64,000 bases of DNA from Pseudopedobacter sp039918235 (lineage in GTDB: Bacteria > Bacteroidota > Bacteroidia > Sphingobacteriales > Sphingobacteriaceae), in assembly GCA_039918235.1 (NCBI GenBank), contig JBDSHZ010000157.1:1-64000 (forward strand). The letters run 5' to 3'. The notes beneath the pieces were generated by a model that worked only from the letters and a program-made list of their open reading frames with translations, did no database searches and was not told the origin of the DNA. The position numbers were made by a program, and so were the translations under genes. Positions 43,588 through 51,423 of the stretch are shown here, piece after piece. The number at the start of each line of letters is the position of its first letter. Position 1 is the first letter of the stretch.

Positions 43588-44766
43588 ATGAAAAAGACAA
43601 TTTTAAGCTTAGTAATGCTTTCTTTCTTTTTTGTTGCAATGGCGCAAAAGAGTGAGATAAGTTCAGCAAAGAACAATTATGCATTGTATGAAGTAGGACT
43701 TCAGACAAAAATTGAAATGAAAAAGCAATTAGCAGCTTTAGAGTTGGCAAAAGTATCTGCTGATAAAGCTATCACTAATGATAAAACAAAAGATAATGCC
43801 GAGTTATGGGCTTACAGATCTTTGATTTATTCATCTATTTCAGTTACCGATACTGTAAATAAAGAAAATGCAATGGCTGCTTTTAAAACCACTCAAGAGT
43901 CGGTAGCAAAAGCAAAAGAATACGATACAAAAGGTGAAAATGCTAAAATCATTGAAAGTGCTGAAAAGAATTTGGCCATTATGATGCAGAATAAGGGTGT
44001 TGCAGCTTTTAATGATAAGAATTTTAAAGAGGCTTATACCTCATTTAAATTTATTTCAGACTTAATGCCTAAGGATACATTATTTTCAATGTACACTGCA
44101 ATTGCAGCAAATAGTTCTCAAATGTATGATGAGGCAATTAAATACTATGGGAAAACCATTGAACTTAATCCAAATAATCCTAGTTTATACCAAGAATTAG
44201 AGAAGGTTTATATGATTAAAGCCGATACTACAGCAGCTTTAAAAACTATTACAGAAGGAAGAGCAAAACACCCTGATTTCTTGGGATTAGTATTTGATGA
44301 ATTAAATATTTATTTGGCTAGAGGTCAAGCTTCAAAGCAAATTGATAAAATTGAAGGAGCTATCGCAAAAGATCCAAGTAATAAAACTTTATATTTTGTT
44401 TCTGGAATTGCTTACTCTGCTAATAATGAAAATGACAAGGCAGAAGCAGCTTATAAAAAATCTTTGGAAATTGATCCAAACTATACTGATGCCATTTACA
44501 ATTTGGCTGTAATCTATATAAACAAAGGAAACGCTTACATTACAGAAGCCAATAAGCTTCCAACTGTAAAAGCTTCTGATGCAAAATATAATGCATTGAA
44601 AAAGCAGTTTGAAAATGAACTGGGAAATGCAATGCCTTTATTGGAAAAAGCAAGAGAGCTGAATCCTAAAGACGTAAATGTACTTACCACTTTAAGAGAA
44701 GTTTACGTTAAACTAAATAAAATGGATAAAGCTGCAGAAACCAAAAAAGCTATTGATCAAATGTAA
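43588..44766 (+). CDS. Secreted tetratricopeptide-repeat protein
   Basis: 392 residues with a signal peptide (MKKTILSLVMLSFFFVAMAQ). At least five TPR-like repeats follow, the clearest being YDEAIKYYGKTIELNPNNPSLY and NDKAEAAYKKSLEIDPNYTDAIYNLAVIY. It should be periplasmic and serve protein-protein contacts; no enzymatic domain is seen. Its position 32 bp after gyrA suggests read-through transcription, but a functional link to gyrase is unlikely. A strong terminator follows. Confidence 0.9.
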   Translation: MKKTILSLVMLSFFFVAMAQKSEISSAKNNYALYEVGLQTKIEMKKQLAALELAKVSADKAITNDKTKDNAELWAYRSLIYSSISVTDTVNKENAMAAFKTTQESVAKAKEYDTKGENAKIIESAEKNLAIMMQNKGVAAFNDKNFKEAYTSFKFISDLMPKDTLFSMYTAIAANSSQMYDEAIKYYGKTIELNPNNPSLYQELEKVYMIKADTTAALKTITEGRAKHPDFLGLVFDELNIYLARGQASKQIDKIEGAIAKDPSNKTLYFVSGIAYSANNENDKAEAAYKKSLEIDPNYTDAIYNLAVIYINKGNAYITEANKLPTVKASDAKYNALKKQFENELGNAMPLLEKARELNPKDVNVLTTLREVYVKLNKMDKAAETKKAIDQM

Positions 44767-44785
44767 ATTTTGATTTACTAAACAA

Positions 44786-44820
44786 AAAAAAGTCTCGTGA
44801 ATACTCACGAGACTTTTTTT
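44786..44820 (+). terminator. Intrinsic terminator of gyrA-TPR
   Basis: AGTCTCGTGA (44791-44800) pairs perfectly with TCACGAGACT (44805-44814) around a 4-nt loop, followed by eight T. It is preceded by an A-run and could also work on the minus strand. Confidence 0.92.
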
Positions 44821-44873
44821 TAGCTATTTTTTTATTCAGTTTTTAAATCTCCTTACCTGTGTGAAAAATGTTT

Positions 44874-45308
44874 GAGCCTTTGTGTGAAATATATTATTCA
44901 CGCAAAGAAGAATAAGAAGCGTAGAGAACGCAGAGCTATTCTAATCTCTTTACAACTTTTCAAAAAAACCATTTAGAACTTTGCTTGAAATATCATTGTT
45001 TCCTCAAAGAAAAATTAGCAACATATAGAAAAGCAAACCTAACCAGCATATCTTTGCGCCTCTGCGAAAGACCTTTGCGCCCTTTGTGTGAAATATATTA
45101 TTCACGCAAAGAAAAATAAGAAGCGCAGAACCCTAAAACTATTCTAATCTCTTTATCAGCTTTGCGAAAAAAACCTTTGCGCCCTTTGCGTGAAATATAT
45201 TATTCACGCAAAAAAAAATAAGAAGCGCAGAGAACGCAAAGCTTTTCTAATCTCTTTACAGCTTCGCGAAAAACTTTGCGCACTTTGCGTGAAATATCAT
45301 TGAGGATG
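44874..45308. repeat. Tandem array of about 100-bp units, each with a TTTGCGTGAA palindrome
   Basis: Units start with TTTGCGCCCTTTG and run about 100 bp: 44874-44970, 44971-45073 (degenerate), 45074-45175, 45176-45274 and a partial 45275-45308. Three units carry TTTG(C/T)GTGAA-ATATATTA-TTCACGCAAA, a 10-bp hairpin; two have T opposite G, which still pairs in RNA. The units also share an AATAAGAAGCG box and a TCTAATCTCTTTA box. The gap 44821-45333 holds no gene. Similar TTTGCG-rich repeats are common between genes in Bacteroidota. Confidence 0.8.
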
Positions 45309-45333
45309 AAATTTTATATTGTTTAAGATGTGA

Positions 45334-46320
45334 TTAATCCCCTAAACGCTCTTTTACTGCTTCACTTCTAAAGGTGTTAAATCTAGGCTTAACAATTTTA
45401 ATGCTTCTTTTGGAGAGTTCTAAACTGGCATTAAGTTCAAAGCCAATTAATAGAATCAGCGAATTTAAATAAAGCCAAAGCATCACCACCAATAAGGTTC
45501 CAATAGACCCGTAGAGCTTATTATAGGTGCCAAAATTGTTGATGTAATAAGTAAATCCTATAGAAGTTAATATTGCAAGAGTGGTGGCAAACCATGATCC
45601 TGCACTAAAGAATTTCCATTTTCTGGAATTGGCAGGTCCATATCTATACAATAATGACGTAGTAACAAAATACACGAAAATGATAATGAACCACCTCACA
45701 ATTGCGATGAGGTAAATCCAAAAAGCACCATCTTTAAGATGTAGCTCATTTCTTATAAAATTAATCACAAACTCTCCGATAACGATGACGGCAACGCCTA
45801 TAATGAGTGAAAAAGCGGTCAATAAAGTAAGGTTTAAAGCCACTACACGTTGTTTAATCCAAGTTCTAGTTTCTACAATTAGAGAGGATTTATTAAATGC
45901 TTGCATTAAAGTATGGATGCCGTTGGTGGCAAAAAACAGCGCCAATAAAAAACCAATAGACAATAACTTCCCATTCTGATTTTTAACAATATCCTCTAAA
46001 GTAGATTCAAATGCCAAGTAAGCATTTTCAGGCAATAGCAAAGAAATGATGGCCATTAACTGATTCTGGAAATTGGTGATCGGGATATAAGGAATCAGGG
46101 TGAAAAGAAAGATGATAGATGGGAACAATGCCATCATAAAATTATAGGCCAATGATGAAGCTTTATTCACCAATGAGTCTTTCTGTATTTCCTGAAAAAA
46201 GAATAAGGCAACGGTATAAAGTGGGAGCGGACTAAAACCGGGTAAGATGATGTATTTAGTCCATTCTATAAAATGGCGGTAAAATTTAAATCGGAATAAA
46301 AATTTATGTAACCAAGTCAT
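45334..46320 (-). CDS. YihY/virulence factor BrkB family membrane protein
   Basis: 328 residues with about six transmembrane helices. The family block LVNKASSLAYNFMMALFPSIIFLFTLIPY (near 52-80) and YRYGPANSRKWKFFSAGSWFATTLAIL (near 227) are present. The YihY family was once misassigned as RNase BN; its role is not settled, with transport of small molecules or lipids suggested. Its ATG overlaps the thioesterase stop by 1 bp; it is the last gene of a five-gene minus-strand unit. Confidence 0.92.
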   Translation of the reverse strand: MTWLHKFLFRFKFYRHFIEWTKYIILPGFSPLPLYTVALFFFQEIQKDSLVNKASSLAYNFMMALFPSIIFLFTLIPYIPITNFQNQLMAIISLLLPENAYLAFESTLEDIVKNQNGKLLSIGFLLALFFATNGIHTLMQAFNKSSLIVETRTWIKQRVVALNLTLLTAFSLIIGVAVIVIGEFVINFIRNELHLKDGAFWIYLIAIVRWFIIIFVYFVTTSLLYRYGPANSRKWKFFSAGSWFATTLAILTSIGFTYYINNFGTYNKLYGSIGTLLVVMLWLYLNSLILLIGFELNASLELSKRSIKIVKPRFNTFRSEAVKERLGD

Positions 46321-46736
46321 TATTCTAAGGTAGAAAAATAAGTTTCAATTTTGTCACTAAAATTTTTAGGAGGTAAACAAGGTTTGTTCTTTTGCATATC
46401 AAAAAAAACCAAAGTAGTTTCTGCTAAATTGATCAACTCATCTAGCTGATTGTAAAGCTCATATTTAAATAGAATTCTAACTCCCGGCTTTTGATCTATG
46501 ATGACTTTTATCTTGATTTCTTCGTCATACAAAGCAGGTTTAATGTATTTAGACTTCATCTCCAATACGGGCATCATTATTCCATCTTGCTCCATAGATT
46601 TATAGGTCATCCCAACGCTTCTCAGCATTTCTGTTCTGGCAACTTCATAAAAAGCGGCATAATTTCCATAATACATGTAACCCATTTGGTCTGTATCGGC
46701 ATATCTTACCCTAATCCTGGTCTCAAAAACAAACAT
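46320..46736 (-). CDS. Acyl-CoA thioesterase (YbgC/4HBT family)
   Basis: 138 residues with a single hotdog domain. The catalytic Asp is in the RYADTDQMGYMYYGNYAAFYEVAR motif (residues 10-33), the YbgC/FadM signature. It hydrolyses acyl-CoA or acyl-ACP thioesters in the cytosol. It starts 2 bp after the mltG stop, so it is translationally linked with mltG and yihY. Confidence 0.92.
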   Translation of the reverse strand: MFVFETRIRVRYADTDQMGYMYYGNYAAFYEVARTEMLRSVGMTYKSMEQDGIMMPVLEMKSKYIKPALYDEEIKIKVIIDQKPGVRILFKYELYNQLDELINLAETTLVFFDMQKNKPCLPPKNFSDKIETYFSTLE

Positions 46737-46738
46737 AG

Positions 46739-47791
46739 CTACTTTTTAATATTACGCTCGTTTAAAGCTGCCTGAAATTTTTTAGCATTTTTCAAATGCT
46801 CTGAAAGGGTAGAAGCGAAATTATGGTAACCAGAAAAATCTTCTTTCGCACACATATATATGTAAGTATGAGTTTCGTGGTTCAATACAGCATCAATCGC
46901 TTTGATAGAAGGCATCATAATTGGACCGGGAGGCAAGCCTTTATTTAAATAGGTATTGTATGGAGATTCTTTTCTCAAATGCCTGTTTAACACCCTTCTG
47001 ATACTGAAATCATTATTGGCGAAAATTACAGTTGGATCTGCCTCTAGTTTTATTCCCTGATTTAATCTATTCAAATACAAACCTGCAATAGTGGGCATTT
47101 CTTTATCCATCAAAGCTTCCGAATCTACAATGGAAGCCAATATGGTGACTTCTTGAGGCGTTAAATTCAATAACTTGGCTTTTGCCAATCTTTCCGCATT
47201 CCAAAACTTCAGATATTCGTTATTCATCCTTAAGAAAAAATCACTGGCAGTAGTATTCCAATAAAATTCATAAGAATTAGGGACAAACATGGTGTAAATA
47301 TTGTCTTTATTAAACCCGTAAGTACTGATGAAATCAGTTGAATCTAATAATTGAATAAACGTGGTAGAATCAAATTCTAATTTTTTAGCAGCTACAGCAG
47401 CAAAGTTTTCTTTTAACCTGATATTTCTAAATGAAATACTTACCGCTTCCTGATTTCCGGCAATCAACATATTCAAAAGCTGACGATTGTTCATTCCTTT
47501 TACAATAGGATATTTTCCAGATTTGAAACGGGTACTGAAATCTCTTTCTTTAGCTAAACTTAGGAACGACTCCTCTTCAATTAAAATTTTGTGAAGGCGC
47601 AATGAATCTAAAACCTGTTGATAGCTTGCTGATGAAGGAATATATAAATAGGTTTTAGTAGTTACATTGGTGTTTGCTTTAATGTATTTCCTATAAATTT
47701 TTGGCAGTATCAAAACTCCAGTAACAATAATTATGATAATTAATATCAGTGCAACAATGCCTAAAGAGCTTTTCTTTTTTTTATCTGTCAT
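46739..47791 (-). CDS. mltG: Endolytic murein transglycosylase MltG
   Basis: 350 residues: one N-terminal transmembrane helix (about 10-30), a LysM-like region and the YceG domain. The conserved catalytic Glu lies in ASIVDSEA near residue 222, followed by IAGLYLNRLNQGIKLEADPTVIFA and YNTYLNKGLPPGPI. It cuts nascent glycan strands at the inner membrane and ends their elongation. It belongs to an operon with a PASTA protein, which fits cell-wall assembly. Confidence 0.94.
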   Translation of the reverse strand: MTDKKKKSSLGIVALILIIIIIVTGVLILPKIYRKYIKANTNVTTKTYLYIPSSASYQQVLDSLRLHKILIEEESFLSLAKERDFSTRFKSGKYPIVKGMNNRQLLNMLIAGNQEAVSISFRNIRLKENFAAVAAKKLEFDSTTFIQLLDSTDFISTYGFNKDNIYTMFVPNSYEFYWNTTASDFFLRMNNEYLKFWNAERLAKAKLLNLTPQEVTILASIVDSEALMDKEMPTIAGLYLNRLNQGIKLEADPTVIFANNDFSIRRVLNRHLRKESPYNTYLNKGLPPGPIMMPSIKAIDAVLNHETHTYIYMCAKEDFSGYHNFASTLSEHLKNAKKFQAALNERNIKK

Positions 47792-47847
47792 TAAAATGGA
47801 TGTTAATTTTTTGAAACTTCTTTCTTTTGAATCGATTTTAAAATTGA

Positions 47848-48159
47848 TTACTTAGATATCACTCTTTGTAATTTTAGTAATCCCCCGATTAAATTTCTCA
47901 CGTTTTTATAACCCGCATTAATCAGGATAGTTTTTGCAGTTTTACTTCTCAAACCTCTTTGGCAGATCACAATAATCTCCTCATTAATGTCAAAAATAAA
48001 CTCTTCCTCCTCTAAAACATGATTGATTTTCCCCAAAGGAATGTTTAAGCCCCCAACATTATAGGTGTGAAATTCAAGCTCTTCTCTAACGTCTAATAGT
48101 TGAATATCTTTTTTAGAAGCGACAAGTTTAGCAAATTCATCGGCAGTAATATCCTCCAT
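47848..48159 (-). CDS. Single-domain rhodanese-like protein
   Basis: 103 residues. The rhodanese active-site loop is CQRGLRSK with its Cys near residue 74, and the fold starts LLDVREELEFHTYNVGGLNIPLG. It transfers sulfane sulfur or acts as a thiol carrier. It is placed 4 bp after the PASTA gene and 56 bp before mltG. No signal peptide, so it is cytosolic. Confidence 0.92.
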   Translation of the reverse strand: MEDITADEFAKLVASKKDIQLLDVREELEFHTYNVGGLNIPLGKINHVLEEEEFIFDINEEIIVICQRGLRSKTAKTILINAGYKNVRNLIGGLLKLQRVISK

Positions 48160-48163
48160 TAAT

Positions 48164-48934
48164 TTATTGCTGAGAAAGAATAAGGTTAATTCTAGTTCCT
48201 ATGCTTACTTTAGAAACAGAATCAGGAACAAGAGCAGGCGTTTGAAAGATAATGATGGCTTTAGCCGAATCTTTAACAATTCCTTCATAAGTAACTGTCC
48301 CTAAACTCAGTGAGGAACCTCTGATTGAAAACATAGCTTCATCTAAAGTCAAACCTTTTAAATCAGGAAGATCTACTTCACTTGCTCCGTAACCATCTCC
48401 CAATATTAAATTAACTTTTGATCCTTTAGGTATTTTCTGACCTATTTTTACAGGCTGTCCTGCAAAATTAAAGGCTAAAACAGCATCTCTGGCAATGTCA
48501 GATTTATAGGTGGTATCCCCAATTTTTAACCCAAAGTTTTCTAACATGGCCCTAGCTTCTACAAAAGTTTTATTTTCAATATCTGGGAAATTAACATCTG
48601 GCGTTTGAGAACTCACTATCGTAAGGTATATCATTCTATTCTCTTTCACATTTGTATTGGGATCAGGATCTTGCTCCAATACTAAACCCGGTTTTTTATC
48701 CAAAATAAAAGTAGAATCTATCTGATACCTAAAACCTTCAGATTCTAATAATTCAATGGCATTTTCAATATTTAAGCCTTTTAAATTTGGCACAGGTTTT
48801 CCTTCACCATGTTTAGTGTAAAATCTTAAACTAATAAATAGCGTGAAAAGTAAAATAACCATTACAGCAAATGCTATAATCAGCTGTTTTCTAAAATCTG
48901 GTGTGGCTAAATATTTAAAGAATTTGCTCATCAA
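48164..48934 (-). CDS. PASTA-domain membrane protein
   Basis: 256 residues: a short cytosolic start, one transmembrane helix (about 17-38) and three PASTA repeats in the periplasm (VPNLKGLNIENAIELLES, FPDIENKTFVEARAMLEN, LPDLKGLTLDEAMFSIRG). PASTA domains bind peptidoglycan fragments or beta-lactams in Ser/Thr kinases and PBPs, but neither a kinase nor a transpeptidase domain is fused here. It is the first gene of the minus-strand unit and divergent from ddl. Confidence 0.93.
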   Translation of the reverse strand: MMSKFFKYLATPDFRKQLIIAFAVMVILLFTLFISLRFYTKHGEGKPVPNLKGLNIENAIELLESEGFRYQIDSTFILDKKPGLVLEQDPDPNTNVKENRMIYLTIVSSQTPDVNFPDIENKTFVEARAMLENFGLKIGDTTYKSDIARDAVLAFNFAGQPVKIGQKIPKGSKVNLILGDGYGASEVDLPDLKGLTLDEAMFSIRGSSLSLGTVTYEGIVKDSAKAIIIFQTPALVPDSVSKVSIGTRINLILSQQ

Positions 48935-49097
48935 TAGGGATTATAAATTTCATCAAACTTAGCCAAAATTAAAGAAATTGAATTAATAAATTTTAAACGT
49001 TATATATTCAATTAAAGATATAATTTATATTTGAACGCTGCTATGAATCGTTTATAAACGCTTTCATATTGCTTTTGTTTCTATACCTTTATCATAC

Positions 49098-50084
49098 ATG
49101 AAAAAAAATATTGCTCTTTTGGCTGGCGGTTTTACAGGCGAGTCTGTGGTATCCTTAAATAGTGCCAAACAAATTGAATCTCAACTAGATGATGAATTTT
49201 TTAATGTTTACAAGATAATTGTAAATGAAAATAAATGGGTTTATCTTGATGAAAATCATCAAGAAATCAGTATCGATAAAAATGATTTCAGCCTTTCCAT
49301 AAACCATTCAAAAATAACATTTGATGCCGTTTTTATCATTATTCATGGCTCACCGGGCGAAGACGGTAAGATGCAAAGCTATTTCGACTTGTTAAAAATT
49401 CCTTATACTACCTGTGATGCAACAACTTCTGCTTTAACCATGAATAAAGGGTATACAAAAGCAGTTGTACAAGGAATTAATGGTTTAAATACTGCCAATT
49501 CCTTACAGCTTTTTAAAAAGGAGATGACCAATGTTCAGGAAATAGAAAGCCAGTTAAAGCTTCCATTATTTATAAAACCCAATAATGGCGGTAGCAGCAT
49601 TGGCATGTCTAAAGTAAACGAATGGGAAGATTTAAGTCTTGCTATTGATAAAGCTTTTGCGGAGGATAGCCAGATTTTGGTGGAAGAGTTTATAAAAGGA
49701 AGGGAATTTACCGTTGGAATTTACCAACATAAAGGACAGGTTACTGTGCTTCCAATTACAGAGATCAAATCTTCTAAAGAGTTTTTTGATTATGAAGCTA
49801 AATATACTACAGGTATTACTGAGGAAATTACTCCTGCAGCATTAGCAGAAGAGCAGACCTTAAAAGTTGGAGAAATTGTAAAAGCAATATTTGCTAAACT
49901 AAATTGTAAAGGAGTAGTAAGGGTAGATTTTATCCTACAGGATTTTACAGAAGAATTCTTTTTTATCGAGATCAATACTGTTCCCGGTCAATCTGCAAAT
50001 AGCATTATTCCACAGCAAGTGAGAGCAACCGGAATGAGTATGAAGGATTTTTATACTTTGATAATAGAAGAAGCTTTTGGATAA
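49098..50084 (+). CDS. ddl: D-alanine--D-alanine ligase
   Basis: A 328-residue ATP-grasp ligase making the D-Ala-D-Ala end of the peptidoglycan stem. The N-terminal ALLAGGFTGESVVSLNSA, IIHGSPGEDGKMQSYFDLLKIPYT near 93, KPNNGGSSIGMSKV near 162 and the metal site EINTVPGQSANSIIPQQ near 300 are intact. A perfect -7 box TATATTTG lies at 49026-49033. It faces the PASTA/mltG operon, so both sides of this divergent region serve the cell wall. Confidence 0.95.
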   Translation: MKKNIALLAGGFTGESVVSLNSAKQIESQLDDEFFNVYKIIVNENKWVYLDENHQEISIDKNDFSLSINHSKITFDAVFIIIHGSPGEDGKMQSYFDLLKIPYTTCDATTSALTMNKGYTKAVVQGINGLNTANSLQLFKKEMTNVQEIESQLKLPLFIKPNNGGSSIGMSKVNEWEDLSLAIDKAFAEDSQILVEEFIKGREFTVGIYQHKGQVTVLPITEIKSSKEFFDYEAKYTTGITEEITPAALAEEQTLKVGEIVKAIFAKLNCKGVVRVDFILQDFTEEFFFIEINTVPGQSANSIIPQQVRATGMSMKDFYTLIIEEAFG

Positions 50085-50148
50085 GTATTGATGCTTGGTG
50101 CAAAAAAAAAAAAAATATTACTTTTAGGAAGAAAAATTAAGGAAAACA

Positions 50149-50184
50149 TGCTCCAATACTACTATAATTGAGTGTATTGGAGCA
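50149..50184. repeat. Perfect 11-bp inverted repeat after ddl
   Basis: TGCTCCAATAC (50149-50159) and GTATTGGAGCA (50174-50184) are perfect complements with a 14-nt loop. No T-run follows. A run of 14 A precedes it at 50102-50115. It may end ddl transcription or mark the edge of the accessory insert that starts at about 50207. Confidence 0.55.
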
Positions 50185-50243
50185 ATAGAGTTGCACATGT
50201 ATATAGGTTAGCTGTAAGCATACTCGACCTCAACCATATAGAA

Positions 50244-50609
50244 ATGAATAATTTAAAATACAAATATCATTTTAGACCTGGTTTTGAGTCAGACAAAATG
50301 TTATTAGAATTTATAAGTAATGTAGAGAATGAAAACTTTAAAACTGACATTTTAGAAGCAATAGCAAATCTAAATCCTGAAATAATTGAAAAAGAAGAGA
50401 TTTGGGTAAATGATGAAATTTTATATAAAATATCAACGAAAATTGGAGAACTAATTTTATCAATCGACAATTGGAATATTGCTTTTATTAGTTGTGAAAA
50501 CAATGATTTAATGAATCAACTCAACGACTTAGTAATTAAAAGCGAAAAATTTGAAAAAGTAGAAGTTGACTTTGATAATTTTAGAAAGAGAAAAAATGCC
50601 AACAGCTAA
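50244..50609 (+). CDS. Orphan protein of 121 residues in the cassette-like unit
   Basis: I do not recognise this protein. The ATG at 50244 (MNNLKYKYHFRPGFESDK) is preferred over an in-frame ATG 72 bp upstream, because that one would begin before the cassette-start heptamer. It is soluble, acidic, rich in Asn/Glu/Lys, with no signal peptide or known motif. Its TAA stop lies inside the attC-like R'' box, a common arrangement in integron cassettes. AT content is high compared with neighbours such as ddl. Confidence 0.65.
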   Translation: MNNLKYKYHFRPGFESDKMLLEFISNVENENFKTDILEAIANLNPEIIEKEEIWVNDEILYKISTKIGELILSIDNWNIAFISCENNDLMNQLNDLVIKSEKFEKVEVDFDNFRKRKNANS

Positions 50610-50735
50610 CCACAGGTTTGCGAAATTGCGGGCGAAGTGAGTTATGCACTTTCAATTATTTTTAATTAATTTGGTGCTGGCAGACAAGTTCTTGCAAGTA
50701 AAACCGCAACTTCGCAAACCTGCCAATCGTTACAT
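50604..50735. repeat. attC-like site with 19-bp inverted repeat
   Basis: Outer boxes AGCTAAC (50604-50610) and GTTACAT (50729-50735) bracket a near-perfect inverted repeat: CAGGTTTGCGAAATTGCGG (50613-50631) and CCGCAACTTCGCAAACCTG (50704-50722), with one mismatch that is G-U in RNA. The 72-nt loop holds further small complementarities. AAC/GTT ends, spacer asymmetry and length fit a long attC recombination site. Confidence 0.5.
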
Positions 50736-50777
50736 ATAGCCAGTTTTTAATATTCATTAAAAAAACAATGAACAAAA

Positions 50778-50808
50778 CTTGCACTAAATACCAATTATTG
50801 GTATTTTT
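50778..50808 (+). promoter_or_regulatory. parDE promoter with 21-bp palindromic operator
   Basis: TTG (50778-50780), 20-nt spacer and TATTTTTG (50801-50808) fit the Bacteroidota promoter consensus. AAATACCAAT-T-ATTGGTATTT (50785-50805) is a perfect palindrome covering the spacer and part of the -7 box, 20 bp before the parD ATG. It is the expected place for ParD autorepression. Confidence 0.75.
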
Positions 50809-50825
50809 GATTAAAGATTAAAATC

Positions 50826-51074
50826 ATGGCTAAAAACACATCAATATTATTAGGAGATTATTTTGACAAGTTTATTAACCAACAAGTTCAATCTGGAAAA
50901 TTCTCTTCTGCAAGTGAAGTGATACGGACTGCTTTGAGATTGTTTGAACATGAAGAAACAAAGAAAAAGGAATTGATTAATGAACTTAAAAAAGGAGAAA
51001 AATCTGGATTTGTAAAGAACTTTGATAAACAAAATTTCTTAAACACACTTCATCAAAAACATCCTGTAAAATAA
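50826..51074 (+). CDS. parD: ParD-family antitoxin
   Basis: 82 residues. The N-terminal 45 form a ribbon-helix-helix DNA-binding domain (NTSILLGDYFDKFINQQVQSG, SSASEVIRTALRLFE), and the C-terminal half is basic and probably wraps around the toxin. It should neutralise ParE and repress its own operon by binding the 21-bp palindrome upstream. The stop overlaps the parE start (TAATG), so the pair is translationally coupled. Confidence 0.92.
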   Translation: MAKNTSILLGDYFDKFINQQVQSGKFSSASEVIRTALRLFEHEETKKKELINELKKGEKSGFVKNFDKQNFLNTLHQKHPVK

Positions 51075-51367
51075 TGAATTATAAAATTAGTGTCGAAGCG
51101 CAAAATGACCTTGAAAACATTTGGCTTTATACTTATGAAACGTTGTCAAAAGAACAAGCTGATAGATACTACAATTTAATACTTAATGAAATAGAATATT
51201 TAGCTGGAAATCCAGATTCAGGTGAAGACTATAACCATATAAGAAAAGGTTACCTGCGTTCTAAAGTAAAATCACATTTGATTTTTTATAAAGTCAACTC
51301 AGAGGAAATTGAAATTATTAGAATATTGCATCAACAAATGGATATAGAAACTCGATTGAATGACTAA
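51074..51367 (+). CDS. parE: ParE-family toxin
   Basis: 97 residues of the RelE/ParE superfamily. The pattern YKISVEAQNDLENIWLYTYETLSKEQADRYY at the start and YLRSKVKSHLIFYKVNSEEIEIIRILHQQMD at the end is typical; ParE toxins inhibit gyrase, though this cannot be proved from sequence. Both frames are intact, so the module is probably active. It lies next to a cassette-like unit, in keeping with the mobile nature of such modules. Confidence 0.92.
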   Translation: MNYKISVEAQNDLENIWLYTYETLSKEQADRYYNLILNEIEYLAGNPDSGEDYNHIRKGYLRSKVKSHLIFYKVNSEEIEIIRILHQQMDIETRLND

Positions 51368-51423
51368 GTCTTGACTAAAAATAAAAAAGGTATTGTTAAA
51401 AATAGTGTTGAGGCTCAAACCCT

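Larger units (their letters stand above)
50207..50735 (+). mobile_element. Integron-gene-cassette-like unit
   Basis: The unit starts with GTTAGCT (50207-50213), holds one small promoterless-looking ORF and ends with a 132-nt attC-like site. The heptamer at the start is the exact reverse complement of the AGCTAAC that opens the attC-like site (50604-50610); the match extends to 9 bp (GTTAGCTGT / ACAGCTAAC). An inserted cassette is expected to show just this because its own attC end is split between both borders. No integrase is in the window, so it would be a CALIN-like stray cassette. Inference. Confidence 0.45.

Noticed and set aside
44874..45308. Repeat array considered as a CRISPR
   Set aside because: Units are about 100 bp, continuous and partly degenerate, with no unique spacers and no cas genes nearby.
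48257..48266. GGCTTTAGCC inside the PASTA gene, identical to the REP-like core at 19.5 kb
   Set aside because: It encodes ordinary Ala-Lys-Ala residues in an intact reading frame and has no second hairpin; most likely chance.
50172..50243. Upstream in-frame ATG of the orphan gene in the cassette-like unit
   Set aside because: It would add 24 residues crossing the cassette-start heptamer; the ATG at 50244 has a better A-rich leader.
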